A stretch of 64,000 nucleotides of DNA from Firmicutes bacterium ZOR0006 (GCA_000798955.1 JTLC01000041.1:1-64000); one strand, 5' to 3'. Positions 54,392 to 64,000 are shown, counted from the stretch's first letter. The notes: generated by a model from the sequence alone, not told the origin. Translations and numbers: made by a program.

Positions 54392-55321
54392 TTAAATTTT
54401 GCCACTTTTGTGCAAGTAATCATAAATCACACCTTCACGCACACCATGGTTAGAAATAAAAATGACCGGTGAATCAACAAATTTACTTAACATTCGGAAT
54501 AATACCGCAGCTGCTTTAATCGTTTTTTGACGTTCAATTGTAAAACGTGGCACTTTAACAAAATCAACTTTGCGGGCAAATGTCGCAAACATGTAAATAC
54601 GATAAACATCTCGTTGCGTTAGCATATGAATTTTTTTTGAGACATATTTTTGTTCATTTAAATGCCGAGAAATTTTCGCGCAATTTCGCGCACTTCCACC
54701 GATAAGTACTAATGGTAATTTCGTATCCAATGCATAATCAATTTCGGTACGCCAATTGAATAATTGGTGCTTTAGTAAATCGGCAGCATAATCTGGATCT
54801 TCGCTATCATGAAAATAACGTTCACTTAAATTGACGACACCGTACGGAAAGCTTTTCATCTTTTCAATTTTTTGATTTCGCATCAAACTAATTTCGGTAC
54901 TTCCACCACCCATATCGACTAAAATAGCATCCTTTAAGCTCGGCTCTTCTTGGCGAATAGCTACTAATCCATAATAGGCTTCCATTTCCGAGGAAATAAT
55001 TTCCACTTTAATCTGTGTTTTCTCATAAATGCGGTCTTGTATTTCTGATTGATTCATCGCGGCCCGCAAGGCTGCTGTCGCAACACAGAATGTCTCTATC
55101 ACTTCATTTTTATCAATAACAAGCTTAAATTTTGCGAGTGCGTGGGCTAACGTATCGATCCCCGCTTTCGAAAGTACGTTTTCTTCAGTAATATATCGTA
55201 GTAACTGTGGATATTCTCGTAAATTTTCGAGTTTTTTGAGCCGATGTGTCTGCTCATCATACGCAAAAATAACACATCGTACTGAGTTTGATCCAATATC
55301 AATAACAGCATATTTCATCAT
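54392..55321 (-). CDS. Ppx/GppA-family phosphatase-like protein
   Basis: 309 residues from the ATG at 55321 (AAGGGGG upstream; a second ATG follows at once). The actin-like fold has the phosphate motif YAVIDIGSNSVRCVIF, AILVDMGGGSTEISLM and LVLIGGSARNCAKIS. Such proteins hydrolyse polyphosphate or pppGpp. The single-domain length (about 300) is that of Gram-positive Ppx/GppA. It lies between mnmE and mnmG, an insertion not seen in Bacillus. The partner Ppk is not in this window. Confidence 0.88.
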   Translation of the reverse strand: MMKYAVIDIGSNSVRCVIFAYDEQTHRLKKLENLREYPQLLRYITEENVLSKAGIDTLAHALAKFKLVIDKNEVIETFCVATAALRAAMNQSEIQDRIYEKTQIKVEIISSEMEAYYGLVAIRQEEPSLKDAILVDMGGGSTEISLMRNQKIEKMKSFPYGVVNLSERYFHDSEDPDYAADLLKHQLFNWRTEIDYALDTKLPLVLIGGSARNCAKISRHLNEQKYVSKKIHMLTQRDVYRIYMFATFARKVDFVKVPRFTIERQKTIKAAAVLFRMLSKFVDSPVIFISNHGVREGVIYDYLHKSGKI

Positions 55322-55383
55322 GGTGTCCCCCTTTTTATTCAACTTGCGTTGATTATACCATGTGAGTGTTGGTATCTCATTCA

Positions 55384-56760
55384 TTATTTTCCTAAACAGA
55401 ATTTACTGAATAGCTCATCAATTAAATCGGTTTTCGCTTCTTCCCCTAAAATTTCACCTAGCGCTTGCCAGGCATCTTGGATATCAACCGTAATTAAATC
55501 AACTGGCATTTCTAAGGCAATCCCCTCCAGTGCTGCCTGGATACTTTGACTCGCTTGTTCAATTAACCCAATATGACGCACATTGGAAACAAAATTTTCT
55601 GTTGCTTCACTTGTAAAATCAGCTAAATCAAATAATTGTTGAATACGACCTTCTAGTTGATTTAAGCCCCAATCTTCTAAAGCTGATATTTTCACTAACT
55701 CATTTTCTGCTAGCTGAAGCTCAGTTAAATCAAGTTGATTCGTTAAATCCATTTTATTAATTAATACGAGTCGTGGTTTGTCAGCAGTCATCGTTACTAA
55801 CTCCCGATCAACATCACTCAGTGGCTCGTTATTGTTTAAAACAATTAAGACAAGTTGGGCTTGTTCAATCATTTGTCGTGATTTTTCGACCCCTATTGCT
55901 TCAACTACATCTGCGGTTTCACGAATACCAGCCGTATCAACAAGATTCAACACGATATGCCCTAAACGTAATGTCCCTTCGACAGTATCTCTCGTCGTCC
56001 CAGCGATATCAGTAACAATTGCCCGTTCTTCTTGTAAAAGTCGGTTTAACAAACTCGATTTTCCTACGTTTGGCCGACCAACAATTGCGGTTGCAATTCC
56101 TTCACGAATAATTTTCCCGGTTTGAGCCTGGTGTAAGATTTTCTCTAGTTCAACTTGGACTTCCTCTAAACGTGGTTTTAAGATGTGATTTGACATCTCA
56201 ATAGCATCATCATATTCTGGATAATCAATATTCACTTCAATATTTGCTAACGTTGTCAATACTTCCGAACGTAACGTTTGGATTAGTTGTGAGACTTTCC
56301 CATCGACACCACTTACTGCCATTTTTAGTGCATCTTCAGTTTTTGCATGAATCACATCCATTACTGCTTCAGCTTGCGCCAAATCAATCCGGCCATTCAA
56401 AAATGCACGTTTTGTAAATTCACCTGGCTGTGCTAATCGAGCACCTTGAGCAAGTAATAACCGTAAAATGCGTTGCGTGGCAATTTTCCCACCATGGCAA
56501 TTAATTTCTACCATATCTTCCATCGTAAATGTTCGCGGTGCTTTAAAAACGCTGACTAATACTTCATCAATAATTGTTGCTGTTTTTGGATCTTTAATGT
56601 GACCATATTGAATTGTGTGACTATCAACCGTCGTTAAATCTTTACCTGTAAAGACTTCATTTGCCAGTGTGATTGCTTCTGGTCCGCTCAAGCGGACAAT
56701 CGCAATTGCACTCTCGCCGATGGCTGTCGCGATTGCTGTAATTGTTTCTGTTAAATACAT
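55384..56760 (-). CDS. mnmE: tRNA modification GTPase MnmE
   Basis: 458 residues from the ATG at 56760, with GGAGAGG 9 bases upstream. N-terminal THF-binding domain (ETITAIATAIGESAIAIVR), a G domain within a helical domain: G1 VGRPNVGKSSLLNRLL, G2/G3 TTRDTVEG and DTAGIRE, G4 INKMDL, and the C-terminal CLGK motif required for activity. Works with MnmG on tRNA wobble uridines. Confidence 0.97.
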   Translation of the reverse strand: MYLTETITAIATAIGESAIAIVRLSGPEAITLANEVFTGKDLTTVDSHTIQYGHIKDPKTATIIDEVLVSVFKAPRTFTMEDMVEINCHGGKIATQRILRLLLAQGARLAQPGEFTKRAFLNGRIDLAQAEAVMDVIHAKTEDALKMAVSGVDGKVSQLIQTLRSEVLTTLANIEVNIDYPEYDDAIEMSNHILKPRLEEVQVELEKILHQAQTGKIIREGIATAIVGRPNVGKSSLLNRLLQEERAIVTDIAGTTRDTVEGTLRLGHIVLNLVDTAGIRETADVVEAIGVEKSRQMIEQAQLVLIVLNNNEPLSDVDRELVTMTADKPRLVLINKMDLTNQLDLTELQLAENELVKISALEDWGLNQLEGRIQQLFDLADFTSEATENFVSNVRHIGLIEQASQSIQAALEGIALEMPVDLITVDIQDAWQALGEILGEEAKTDLIDELFSKFCLGK

Positions 56761-56842
56761 GTATTTCATCCTCTCCAATCGTTTTTTTTGCTATTTTATT
56801 GTATCATGCTTTGCCATTTTTGCATGCTTAGAAATTACTAAC

Positions 56843-56866
56843 AAAAAAAACACCACTTGGTGCTTT
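56843..56866 (-). terminator. Terminator of jag
   Basis: Short CACCA/TGGTG hairpin flanked by A and T runs that extend the stem, then TTTTTTTTG on the minus strand. Confidence 0.7.
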
Positions 56867-56867
56867 T

Positions 56868-57548
56868 TTAGGCTTCTTTTTTAGACGTTGCATCAAAGCG
56901 TTCCCGTTTGGGACGTTGTTCGACATCATCACGTAATTCAATCACAATATAACGATTTGGCTCTTGACCGACACTAATCGTTTTAACAAAATTATCCTGT
57001 GCTAAAGCGGTATGAATAACTTTTCGTTCAAAAGCATTCATCGGTGGTAACGTCATTGGTTGTTGCTCTTTATGAGCTTTTCTTGCCATAATCATCGCTT
57101 GGCGTTGCATTTTTTCAATCATTTGTTCGCGATAATTTGCCACATTAAGCTCAACATAAAATTTAAAATATTTCCCCAAATGTTGTTTGAGTGCCTGTTG
57201 GAACACAAATTGTAAGGCTTGTAACGTCTCACCATCACGGCCAATTAATAATCCATTTTTATCAGTATCAATTTGAATTGCCATATTACGCCGTTGCGTT
57301 GTAATTGTGAGACTTTCAATGGTAATCCCCATTTGGGTAATGACTGAACGTACATAATCTGTAAACTGCTCTTCAATCATTGCTACTGTGAGATATTCAA
57401 TTAATGCATCTCGTGAGCCAATCCCAAATACCCCTTTTTTCCCCTCATCAATTACTTCGGTAAAAACTAATTTCCCTTGTGCTCGTTCCTGTGCCTGTAC
57501 CTTTGCCAGCTCAACGTTTTTATCACTAATTTTTTCAAAAACAAACAT
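56868..57548 (-). CDS. jag: Jag/KhpB RNA-binding protein
   Basis: 226 residues. An N-terminal Jag-N domain (about 1-50, with GKKGVFGIGSRDALIEYL), a KH domain (about 80-150, IDTDKNGLLIGRDGETLQAL) and an R3H domain (about 155-215, MNAFERKVIHTALAQDNF; GQEPNRYIVIEL). With KhpA it binds RNAs and affects cell elongation and division. It follows yidC, the normal arrangement. A GAGGGGG ribosome site precedes the ATG. Confidence 0.94.
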   Translation of the reverse strand: MFVFEKISDKNVELAKVQAQERAQGKLVFTEVIDEGKKGVFGIGSRDALIEYLTVAMIEEQFTDYVRSVITQMGITIESLTITTQRRNMAIQIDTDKNGLLIGRDGETLQALQFVFQQALKQHLGKYFKFYVELNVANYREQMIEKMQRQAMIMARKAHKEQQPMTLPPMNAFERKVIHTALAQDNFVKTISVGQEPNRYIVIELRDDVEQRPKRERFDATSKKEA

Positions 57549-57606
57549 GTTGATCCCCCTCTTGTTGTTTTATATTGATTATACAAACTCTCCCAATAAA
57601 AGTCAA

Positions 57607-57628
57607 AAAGCACTCAGTTGAGTGCTTT
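57607..57628 (-). terminator. Terminator after yidC
   Basis: AAAGCACTC and GAGTGCTTT pair around 4 bases, followed by TTG on the minus strand; weak T run, so it may only partly stop transcription into jag. Confidence 0.7.
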
Positions 57629-57647
57629 GTAACTTTTTTATTGATAA

Positions 57648-58409
57648 TTACTTACGTAAAACAAACTTGAAGATTAATTGACGAACAAGCATGAATAAGT
57701 TTCCGGTAAATAAGTACAATGATAATGCCGATGGTAAGTTCAACATTACGAATAAGAACATAACAGGCATTAAATACATTGATAACGCCATCGGATTGTT
57801 TTTCGGTGAACGTTGATCTTTTGGCATCATTAATAATGTCGATGCTAACATTAATACCGTTGCTACGATTGGTAAAATGTAGTATGGATCAGGATTTCCT
57901 AATTCAAGATAGTAGAATGTTCCTGTTTTTAACACCGGCGTACGAATAATTGCTTGGTAGAATGCCATTAAAATTGGCATTTGGACTAATAACATCACGA
58001 TTGATGATAAACATCCACCTAGTGGGTTCACCCCATGTTGTTGCATAACTTGCATTAATTCATATTGTTGCTTTTGTTGTGCTTGTGGATCCGTTGATTC
58101 TTTGTATTTCTCTTGAATTTCTTTAATTAACGGTTGCACTTTTTGCATACCTTGTTGACTTTTTTGTGTCCAAATGTCTAAAGGTACTAATACGATACGA
58201 ATAATAATAGTCGCAATAATTACTCCCCATCCGTAATTTCCAGTGAAATCACCTAAGAATACGATGAAGTTTGATAATGGTAGGACGATATAGTCCCATA
58301 ATGACTCTGCTTGGTACCCAGGTACAATTTCAGCAGTCGAACATGCTGTTAAAAACAAGGCCATAACGGCAACAGTTCCTAAAAGCTGCCATGCTTTACG
58401 TTTTGACAT
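57648..58409 (-). CDS. yidC: Membrane protein insertase YidC1/SpoIIIJ
   Basis: 253 residues. A lipobox LTACSTA (about residues 20-26) marks it as a lipoprotein, like other Gram-positive YidC proteins. Five membrane segments follow; the hydrophilic groove Arg is in IRIVLVPLDIWTQKSQQ. It inserts membrane proteins together with or without Sec. It lies between rnpA and jag. An AGGAGG ribosome site precedes the ATG. Confidence 0.96.
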   Translation of the reverse strand: MSKRKAWQLLGTVAVMALFLTACSTAEIVPGYQAESLWDYIVLPLSNFIVFLGDFTGNYGWGVIIATIIIRIVLVPLDIWTQKSQQGMQKVQPLIKEIQEKYKESTDPQAQQKQQYELMQVMQQHGVNPLGGCLSSIVMLLVQMPILMAFYQAIIRTPVLKTGTFYYLELGNPDPYYILPIVATVLMLASTLLMMPKDQRSPKNNPMALSMYLMPVMFLFVMLNLPSALSLYLFTGNLFMLVRQLIFKFVLRK

Positions 58410-58450
58410 TTTTTTATCCTCCTAAATGATAAACTCTATACCTTAATTTT

Positions 58451-58792
58451 TTATCTATCACTCTTTATTGTAGTTTTTTTTAACAGTTTTTCCAAGTTAA
58501 TTTTAACATCTTGGTAAGAAAATTCATTTGCAGCCCCTTTTGCCAAAAATAAATAGTAATAACCAGGTTGTAATTGTTGATAATTGGGTTGCAAAACTGC
58601 TTTAATATAGCGGCGCATTTGATTACGTGCATGAGCTTTTCCGATTTTCTTCCCGACTAAGAAAGCAAAATAGTTTTTCCCATCTGGAGTTGGAAGCCGA
58701 TAAATCAAAAAATAACGATTTCCAATTCGTTCACCTTTTTGCATCACATGTTGAATAACTTCGTTTCTTTGGATCATGTACTGCTTTTTCAT
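58451..58792 (-). CDS. rnpA: Ribonuclease P protein component
   Basis: 113 residues from the ATG at 58792, with GGTGG 8 bases upstream (an ATG at 58807 lacks one). FLVGKKIGKAHARNQMRRYI is the RNR motif region that binds RNase P RNA, and GYYYLFLAKGAANEFS the C-terminal block. It helps process tRNA 5' ends. It follows rpmH, separated by a terminator. Confidence 0.93.
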   Translation of the reverse strand: MKKQYMIQRNEVIQHVMQKGERIGNRYFLIYRLPTPDGKNYFAFLVGKKIGKAHARNQMRRYIKAVLQPNYQQLQPGYYYLFLAKGAANEFSYQDVKINLEKLLKKTTIKSDR

Positions 58793-58851
58793 CTGCTTTA
58801 CCACCATTCTTTTGTTCTAAGTTTCCGGTTTTTTCCTCTAAAATGAAGAAA

Positions 58852-58874
58852 AAGACCACTGGTTGAGTGGTCTT
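58852..58874 (-). terminator. Terminator between rpmH and rnpA
   Basis: AAGACCACT and AGTGGTCTT pair around 5 bases, followed by TTTTC on the minus strand. It overlaps the rpmH stop and may limit read-through into rnpA, giving more L34 than RnpA. Confidence 0.8.
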
Positions 58875-59007
58875 AAGCTGATAATACTTTACGTCCTTTA
58901 TTACGACGAGCTTTTAATACTCGACGTCCTGCCGCTGTTGCCATACGAGCACGGAAACCATGCTTTTTGCTGCGTTTACGACTATTTGGTTGGAATGTAC
59001 GTTTCAT
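58873..59007 (-). CDS. rpmH: Ribosomal protein L34
   Basis: 44 residues, very basic: [20 protein letters not shown], followed by [15 protein letters not shown] and NKGRKVLSA, almost the full L34 consensus. GGAGG lies before the ATG. It heads the rpmH-rnpA-yidC-jag arm that diverges from dnaA across oriC, as in most bacteria. Confidence 0.97.
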   Translation of the reverse strand: MKRTFQPNSRKRSKKHGFRARMATAAGRRVLKARRNKGRKVLSA

Positions 59008-59056
59008 ATGTGACACCTCCTAGGGTTGTTCTTTTTCTTGACACTACACTCTAGAT

Positions 59057-59084
59057 ATTATAACAGACTCGTTTTTTTTTGCAA
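59057..59084 (-). promoter_or_regulatory. Promoter of rpmH
   Basis: On the minus strand -35 TTGCAA (59084-59079), 16-base spacer, perfect -10 TATAAT (59062-59057). Confidence 0.7.
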
Positions 59085-59179
59085 TCAATTTTTGGACTAT
59101 CGCCAGAAAATATGTACTTTATTAATAAAATTGCAATGTTTCCGAGTTATTTTTAACGACTAGTTCGTGTTTTTAAATC

Positions 59180-59496
59180 TGTGGAAAACTAAAAAAGAGA
59201 TTTTCACATAAAAAAGCCATGTTTTCCCCAGTTTTTTTGATTTTACAGTGTATTTGGAAAACTTTTAAAAATTACTTGTGGAAAATGTGGAAAAAGAAAA
59301 AGGTTCGTGTTATTATGGGAAAGAACGCCTGTCGATAAGCAAAAGTTTTCCCAAACAAGTTCTGGCAGCATTTATGTTTTCCACAAAAGTTTTCCACTAT
59401 GTGTATAACTCAATTCTACATGTAGTTTTCACCTTTGCGGAAAATGTGCATAAGTAACGATAACCTTGATTAATCCTGGTTTCATGCTGTGGAAAA
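59180..59496. other. oriC, upstream DnaA-box cluster
   Basis: Seven to eight DnaA-box-like 9-mers, mostly of the form TTTTCCACA: minus strand at 59180-59188, 59277-59285, 59286-59294, 59400-59408 (TTATACACA), 59445-59453 (TTATGCACA), 59488-59496; plus strand at 59377-59385 and 59390-59398 (TTTTCCACT). Two boxes at 59277-59294 lie back to back. This is the incAB-type cluster between rpmH and dnaA. The dnaA ribosome site AAAGGAGG is at about 59538. Confidence 0.85.
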
Positions 59497-59555
59497 GGTT
59501 GTAGATTACTTTTTTATTTTTACTGTTATTTTATTTAAAGGAGGATTTTGAAATT

Positions 59556-61016
59556 ATGGCTCAATCAGAATTAGCACAAAATATCTGGTTACAAGCACTT
59601 GATTACATTCAAGCCAACGAGAAAATTTCAAAAACAAGTTTTGATAATTGGTTTAGTCAAACGAAAGCTATCTCACTGAATCAAGATGAAATTATCATTG
59701 AAACATATGATACTTTTGTAAGTGACTGGCTGAAAAATAAATTCTCAGAAATTATTCAAGAAGCACTTGTTCATGTTTTAGGAGCACCAATTCATATGCG
59801 TTTTATCGCAAAAGAAAAAGAAGTTCCGGTCCAAAAACCAATTGAAACGCCAACAAACACACCAACTGTCAAAAAGACGATGAAAACAATTGTTCCATTA
59901 GAGCAGCCACGTGAGCGTTCAATTGCCGAAAAGACGATGAAAGCTGATCAACATCAGTTTTTACAGCCAACACTCCTCACAGAAAGTGATTTTGAATCAA
60001 ATCTCAATTATCACTATACCTTTGAAAACTTTGTTGTTGGTGGCGGAAATCGCCTTGCTTATAATATTGCTTTAGCCGTCTCAGAGGATCCCGGATCTCG
60101 TTATAACCCCTTATTCATTTATGGTGGTTCTGGTCTAGGAAAAACCCATTTAATGCAAGCAATTGGCAATCAAATTCACATTCAGGGTGATGATAAACGC
60201 ATCCTCTATGTAACTTGCGAAGATTTCGTCAATGATTTTATTAATAATCTCTCAAAGAATAATATGACAAAATTCCGTAATAAATACCGTGATATTGATA
60301 TCCTTCTTGTTGATGATATTCAATTTTTAGCGAAAAAAGAAGCAATGCAGGAAGAGTTTTTCCATACATTTAATCACCTGTATCAAAACGGAAAACAACT
60401 TGTTATCACTTGTGATACACAACCAAGTGAAATTTCAAAGTTAACTGATCGATTACGTACTCGTTTTGAGTGGGGAATCATGGTCGATATTACTGTTCCT
60501 GACCTAGAAACGCGAATGGCTATCTTGCAACGCAAGCTCAATGCTGATAATATGCTAGAAGACGTTCCTCGTAATGTTATTGAATATATTGCTTCACAAT
60601 TTGATTCAAATATTCGTGAATTAGAGGGTGGTTTGAGTCGAGTAGTTGCTTATAGTACGATGTTTGGTAAGAATGATATCACGCTAGAGCTCGCAATCGA
60701 AGCACTAAAAGGTTTTTCGAAAAGCCAACAAGCCGTTATTTCAATCTATAAAATTCAAAAAGTGGTTGCTAGCTATTTTAATATTCAGGTCGATGATTTA
60801 AAATCAAAAAAACGTAAGCAACCGTTAGTAAAATATCGTCATATTGCTGTGTATCTCTGTAAATTACTGACAGATTCTTCACTCCAAAAAATCGGGAAAG
60901 AATTTGGCGGACGTGATCATACGACTGTTATGCATTCTGTGCAAACAATTGAAGCCGAGCTCAAAACTGAAGCTGATACGCAGCGTATGATTCAAGAAAT
61001 ACAAGAATTACTCTAA
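59556..61016 (+). CDS. dnaA: Chromosomal replication initiator DnaA
   Basis: 486 residues. Domain I (about 1-85), variable domain II (about 90-145), AAA+ domain III (Walker A YGGSGLGKTHLMQAIG, Walker B DILLVDDIQFLAKKE) and domain IV with the DNA-binding motif GGRDHTTVMHS near the C-terminus. It opens oriC in two flanking box clusters. The spacing of AAAGGAGG to the ATG is about 11 bases, slightly long. Confidence 0.97.
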   Translation: MAQSELAQNIWLQALDYIQANEKISKTSFDNWFSQTKAISLNQDEIIIETYDTFVSDWLKNKFSEIIQEALVHVLGAPIHMRFIAKEKEVPVQKPIETPTNTPTVKKTMKTIVPLEQPRERSIAEKTMKADQHQFLQPTLLTESDFESNLNYHYTFENFVVGGGNRLAYNIALAVSEDPGSRYNPLFIYGGSGLGKTHLMQAIGNQIHIQGDDKRILYVTCEDFVNDFINNLSKNNMTKFRNKYRDIDILLVDDIQFLAKKEAMQEEFFHTFNHLYQNGKQLVITCDTQPSEISKLTDRLRTRFEWGIMVDITVPDLETRMAILQRKLNADNMLEDVPRNVIEYIASQFDSNIRELEGGLSRVVAYSTMFGKNDITLELAIEALKGFSKSQQAVISIYKIQKVVASYFNIQVDDLKSKKRKQPLVKYRHIAVYLCKLLTDSSLQKIGKEFGGRDHTTVMHSVQTIEAELKTEADTQRMIQEIQELL

Positions 61017-61021
61017 AAAAC

Positions 61022-61160
61022 TTTTCCACAACCATTGTTGATAAAAACACTGGTTTTCCACGACATTTCCACATAGTTTTCTACAACGTTTATACAGTGG
61101 TATTCTTGTCTAAAAGTGGTTTTCCACATAATTATACCCCCCCTATTACTACTACTATTT
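61022..61160. other. oriC, downstream box cluster and unwinding element
   Basis: DnaA boxes on the plus strand at 61022-61030 (TTTTCCACA), 61054-61062 (TTTTCCACG), 61065-61073 (ATTTCCACA) and 61120-61128 (TTTTCCACA). The last is followed by a run of seven C (61137-61143) and TATTACTACTACTATTT (61144-61160), which on the other strand reads as repeated TAG/AAT triplets: the box, GC-cluster, DnaA-trio order of the Bacillus basal unwinding system. An A-rich stretch and the dnaN ribosome site follow. Confidence 0.75.
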
Positions 61161-61203
61161 AAAAAAAAAGATATAATTATCATTTCAGGAGGTTATCTAA
61201 AGT

Positions 61204-62337
61204 ATGAAAATTTCGATTTCACGCCAACATTTTATTAAAGCTATTTCAACTGTTTCTAAAGCAATTACAAGTAAATCTGTTTTACCAGTATTAAGTGGTT
61301 TAAAAGTAGAAGTTGATGCGACACAAATGACATTAACAGGATCAAACGCTGAATTAACAATTGTTACGCATATTCCTTGTATTGAAAACGAACAAAAAAT
61401 TATTGATGTTCAAGAACCAGGAATTGTTATTCTACCAGCAAAATATGTTTTAGAGATTGTGAAGAAAGTGCAAGATGAAATGATTCAACTTGAGAAAGTT
61501 GATAGTGGTTTAATTCGTCTAGCAACTGCTTCAAGTGAATTTCAATTAAATGATCTTGCTGTGGAAGAATATCCAGTGATTCAATTAATTACAGATCAAC
61601 CTGACTTCCATATCTCATCAAATGTCTTAAAAACAATTATTCGCCAAACCCTCTTTTGTGCCTCAACGAGTGAAAGTCGACCAATTTTAACAGGTGTCCA
61701 CTTCATTCTTGAAAAAAATGAGTTACTAGCTGTAGCAACAGATAGCTATCGTCTTGCCCAAAAGGTAGTACCATTACCAAAAGCAGTTGATTTCAGCAAA
61801 AATATTGTTATCCCTGCTAAAACATTAACAGAATTGATGAAAGTCCTTGAAGATGAAGAGAAAATTGTCACAATTTACTTTGGAGACAATAAAGTACTCT
61901 TTACTTGGGATGATATTTATCTACAATCACGATTACTCGAAGGCAGCTATCCACAAACAAATCGGTTAATTCCAACAGAATTTCACACTGAAGTGACCAT
62001 TGATCATTCAGCATTATTCCAAGCGATTGATCGGGCATCATTGTTAGCTCGTGAAGCGAGTAATAATGTGGTTAACTTAAATATTTCTGCAAATAAAATT
62101 GAAGTTACGTCAAATTCACCAGAAGTTGGACAAGTACGAGAACGATTAACACCTGCGAATTTGTTAGGAGAGCCATTACGCATTACATTCAATGCACGAT
62201 ATGCGCTTGAAGCTTTACGTGCGTTAGATGGTGATGCTGTGACAATTTCATTTGTAGGTGAACTACGTCCATTTATCATTCGCAGTAAAAATGATGAAAA
62301 AGTCACACAGTTGATTTTACCTGTTCATACTTACTAG
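61204..62337 (+). CDS. dnaN: DNA polymerase III beta subunit (sliding clamp)
   Basis: 377 residues, three repeated clamp folds (about 1-125, 128-250, 252-377). MKISISRQHFIKAISTVSKA opens domain 1; FHISSNVLKTIIRQTLF and FHTEVTIDHSALFQAIDRAS start the next two. The C-terminal LILPVHTY matches the conserved end of clamp proteins. AGGAGG precedes the ATG. A terminator separates it from yaaA. Confidence 0.97.
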   Translation: MKISISRQHFIKAISTVSKAITSKSVLPVLSGLKVEVDATQMTLTGSNAELTIVTHIPCIENEQKIIDVQEPGIVILPAKYVLEIVKKVQDEMIQLEKVDSGLIRLATASSEFQLNDLAVEEYPVIQLITDQPDFHISSNVLKTIIRQTLFCASTSESRPILTGVHFILEKNELLAVATDSYRLAQKVVPLPKAVDFSKNIVIPAKTLTELMKVLEDEEKIVTIYFGDNKVLFTWDDIYLQSRLLEGSYPQTNRLIPTEFHTEVTIDHSALFQAIDRASLLAREASNNVVNLNISANKIEVTSNSPEVGQVRERLTPANLLGEPLRITFNARYALEALRALDGDAVTISFVGELRPFIIRSKNDEKVTQLILPVHTY

Positions 62338-62350
62338 GATACCTAGCAAG

Positions 62351-62377
62351 AAAAAAGTCGTTATACGACTTTTTTTT
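62351..62377 (+). terminator. Terminator of dnaN
   Basis: AAAAAAGTCGT and ACGACTTTTTT around 3 bases, followed by TTG on the plus strand. Confidence 0.85.
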
Positions 62378-62481
62378 GTGTAAAAAACAGTATTTTGTCG
62401 TCGTTTATGGTAAAATAAGGAAGTATGATGATTAATTTTTCATCATGAAAAATCAGTAGAAATAAGAGGAAGGTGCTTGCT

Positions 62482-62699
62482 ATGTATTATGTTGAAATTG
62501 ATGCCGAATATATCACATTACAACAGTTTTTAAAGGCTGCCGAGGTGATTTCTTCAGGGGGAATGGCAAAACATTATCTTGCAGAAACACCAGTAAAAGT
62601 GAATAATGCCATCGAAAATCGTCGCGGACGAAAATTATATCCAAATGATGTCATTGAGATTGAAGGGTATGAACCGTTCACGATTGTGCCTCAACAGTA

Positions 62700-62700
<1 letters not shown>
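62482..62700 (+). CDS. yaaA: S4-domain protein YaaA
   Basis: 72 residues from the ATG at 62482 (GAAGGTG upstream; an in-frame GTG at 62473 is rejected). ITLQQFLKAAEVISSGGMAK and VKVNNAIENRRGRKLYPNDV form an S4 RNA-binding fold. It is the usual gene between dnaN and recF in Bacilli and is thought to act on ribosome assembly. Its stop overlaps the recF start by one base (TAATG). Confidence 0.92.

Positions 62701-64000
<1,300 letters not shown>

Overview
The window is a contiguous piece of a low-GC Gram-positive (Bacillota) chromosome that spans the replication origin. Evidence: the order rpmH-(oriC)-dnaA-dnaN-yaaA-recF-gyrB at the right end, and a long leftward arm whose gene order follows the Bacillus subtilis origin region (tmk-holB-ricT-trmN6-rsmI-metG-tatD-yabE-rnmV-ksgA-ispE-spoVG-glmU-prs-pth-mfd-yabN-rqcP-divIC-tilS-hpt-ftsH-hslO-dusB-lysS). 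Almost everything left of oriC is on the minus strand and everything right of it on the plus strand, so transcription follows replication; the peroxiredoxin gene is the one clear exception. The positions that hold spoIIE, spoVT, yabG, yabP/yabQ or small acid-soluble spore protein genes in spore formers are empty here; only spoVG remains, so the organism is probably non-sporulating. The family cannot be named from this sequence; a deep-branching Bacilli/Erysipelotrichia-like lineage is a guess.

Layout. 1-4.4 kb: a PfkB sugar/nucleoside kinase, then dusB-RDD protein-lysS. 4.4-8.6 kb: an envelope unit made of an ABC ATPase, an FtsX-type permease, a 74-residue membrane-anchor protein and a VanY-type carboxypeptidase. 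8.6-11.4 kb: hslO, an SdpR/SdpI-like pair with a visible operator, and thiT under a TPP riboswitch. 11.4-26.8 kb: the ftsH-hpt-tilS-divIC-rqcP block, an IS607 relic next to a YabN protein that lacks its MazG half, mfd-pth, prs, glmU, spoVG, ispE, ksgA, rnmV. 26.8-30.2 kb: two G5/3D-domain wall proteins and tatD. 30.2-33.5 kb: a long non-coding gap, then metG with an ankyrin-repeat protein behind a methionine-type T-box, and a candidate small RNA. 33.5-42.2 kb: nitroreductase, rsmI, peroxiredoxin, pgmB, an unrecognised 544-residue membrane protein, trmN6-ricT-holB-tmk. 42.2-47.5 kb: three TrkH/KtrB-type cation transporter paralogues and an LCP wall-polymer ligase. 47.7-52.2 kb: tRNA-Gly and tRNA-Phe, then a type IV pilus/competence assembly set (two prepilin peptidases, GspF, GspE) without pilins. 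52.3-59.0 kb: mnmG, a Ppx/GppA protein, mnmE, jag, yidC, rnpA, rpmH. 59.1-64.0 kb: oriC in two parts around dnaA, then dnaN, yaaA, recF and the start of gyrB.

How the genes work together: the window is dominated by replication and repair (dnaA, dnaN, recF, gyrB, holB, mfd), tRNA/rRNA maturation (tilS, mnmE/mnmG, dusB, trmN6, rsmI, ksgA, rnmV, rnpA, pth, lysS, metG), membrane protein biogenesis (yidC, jag) and envelope building (glmU, LCP ligase, VanY, 3D proteins, divIC). No CRISPR array, prophage or intact mobile element was seen. The most notable items are the bipartite origin with a DnaA-trio-like unwinding element, the IS607 relic lying where yabN's MazG half should be, the tandem cation transporters without a regulatory subunit, the partial duplication of the VanY membrane anchor, and a promoter-to-terminator unit upstream of the metG T-box that looks like a small RNA gene.
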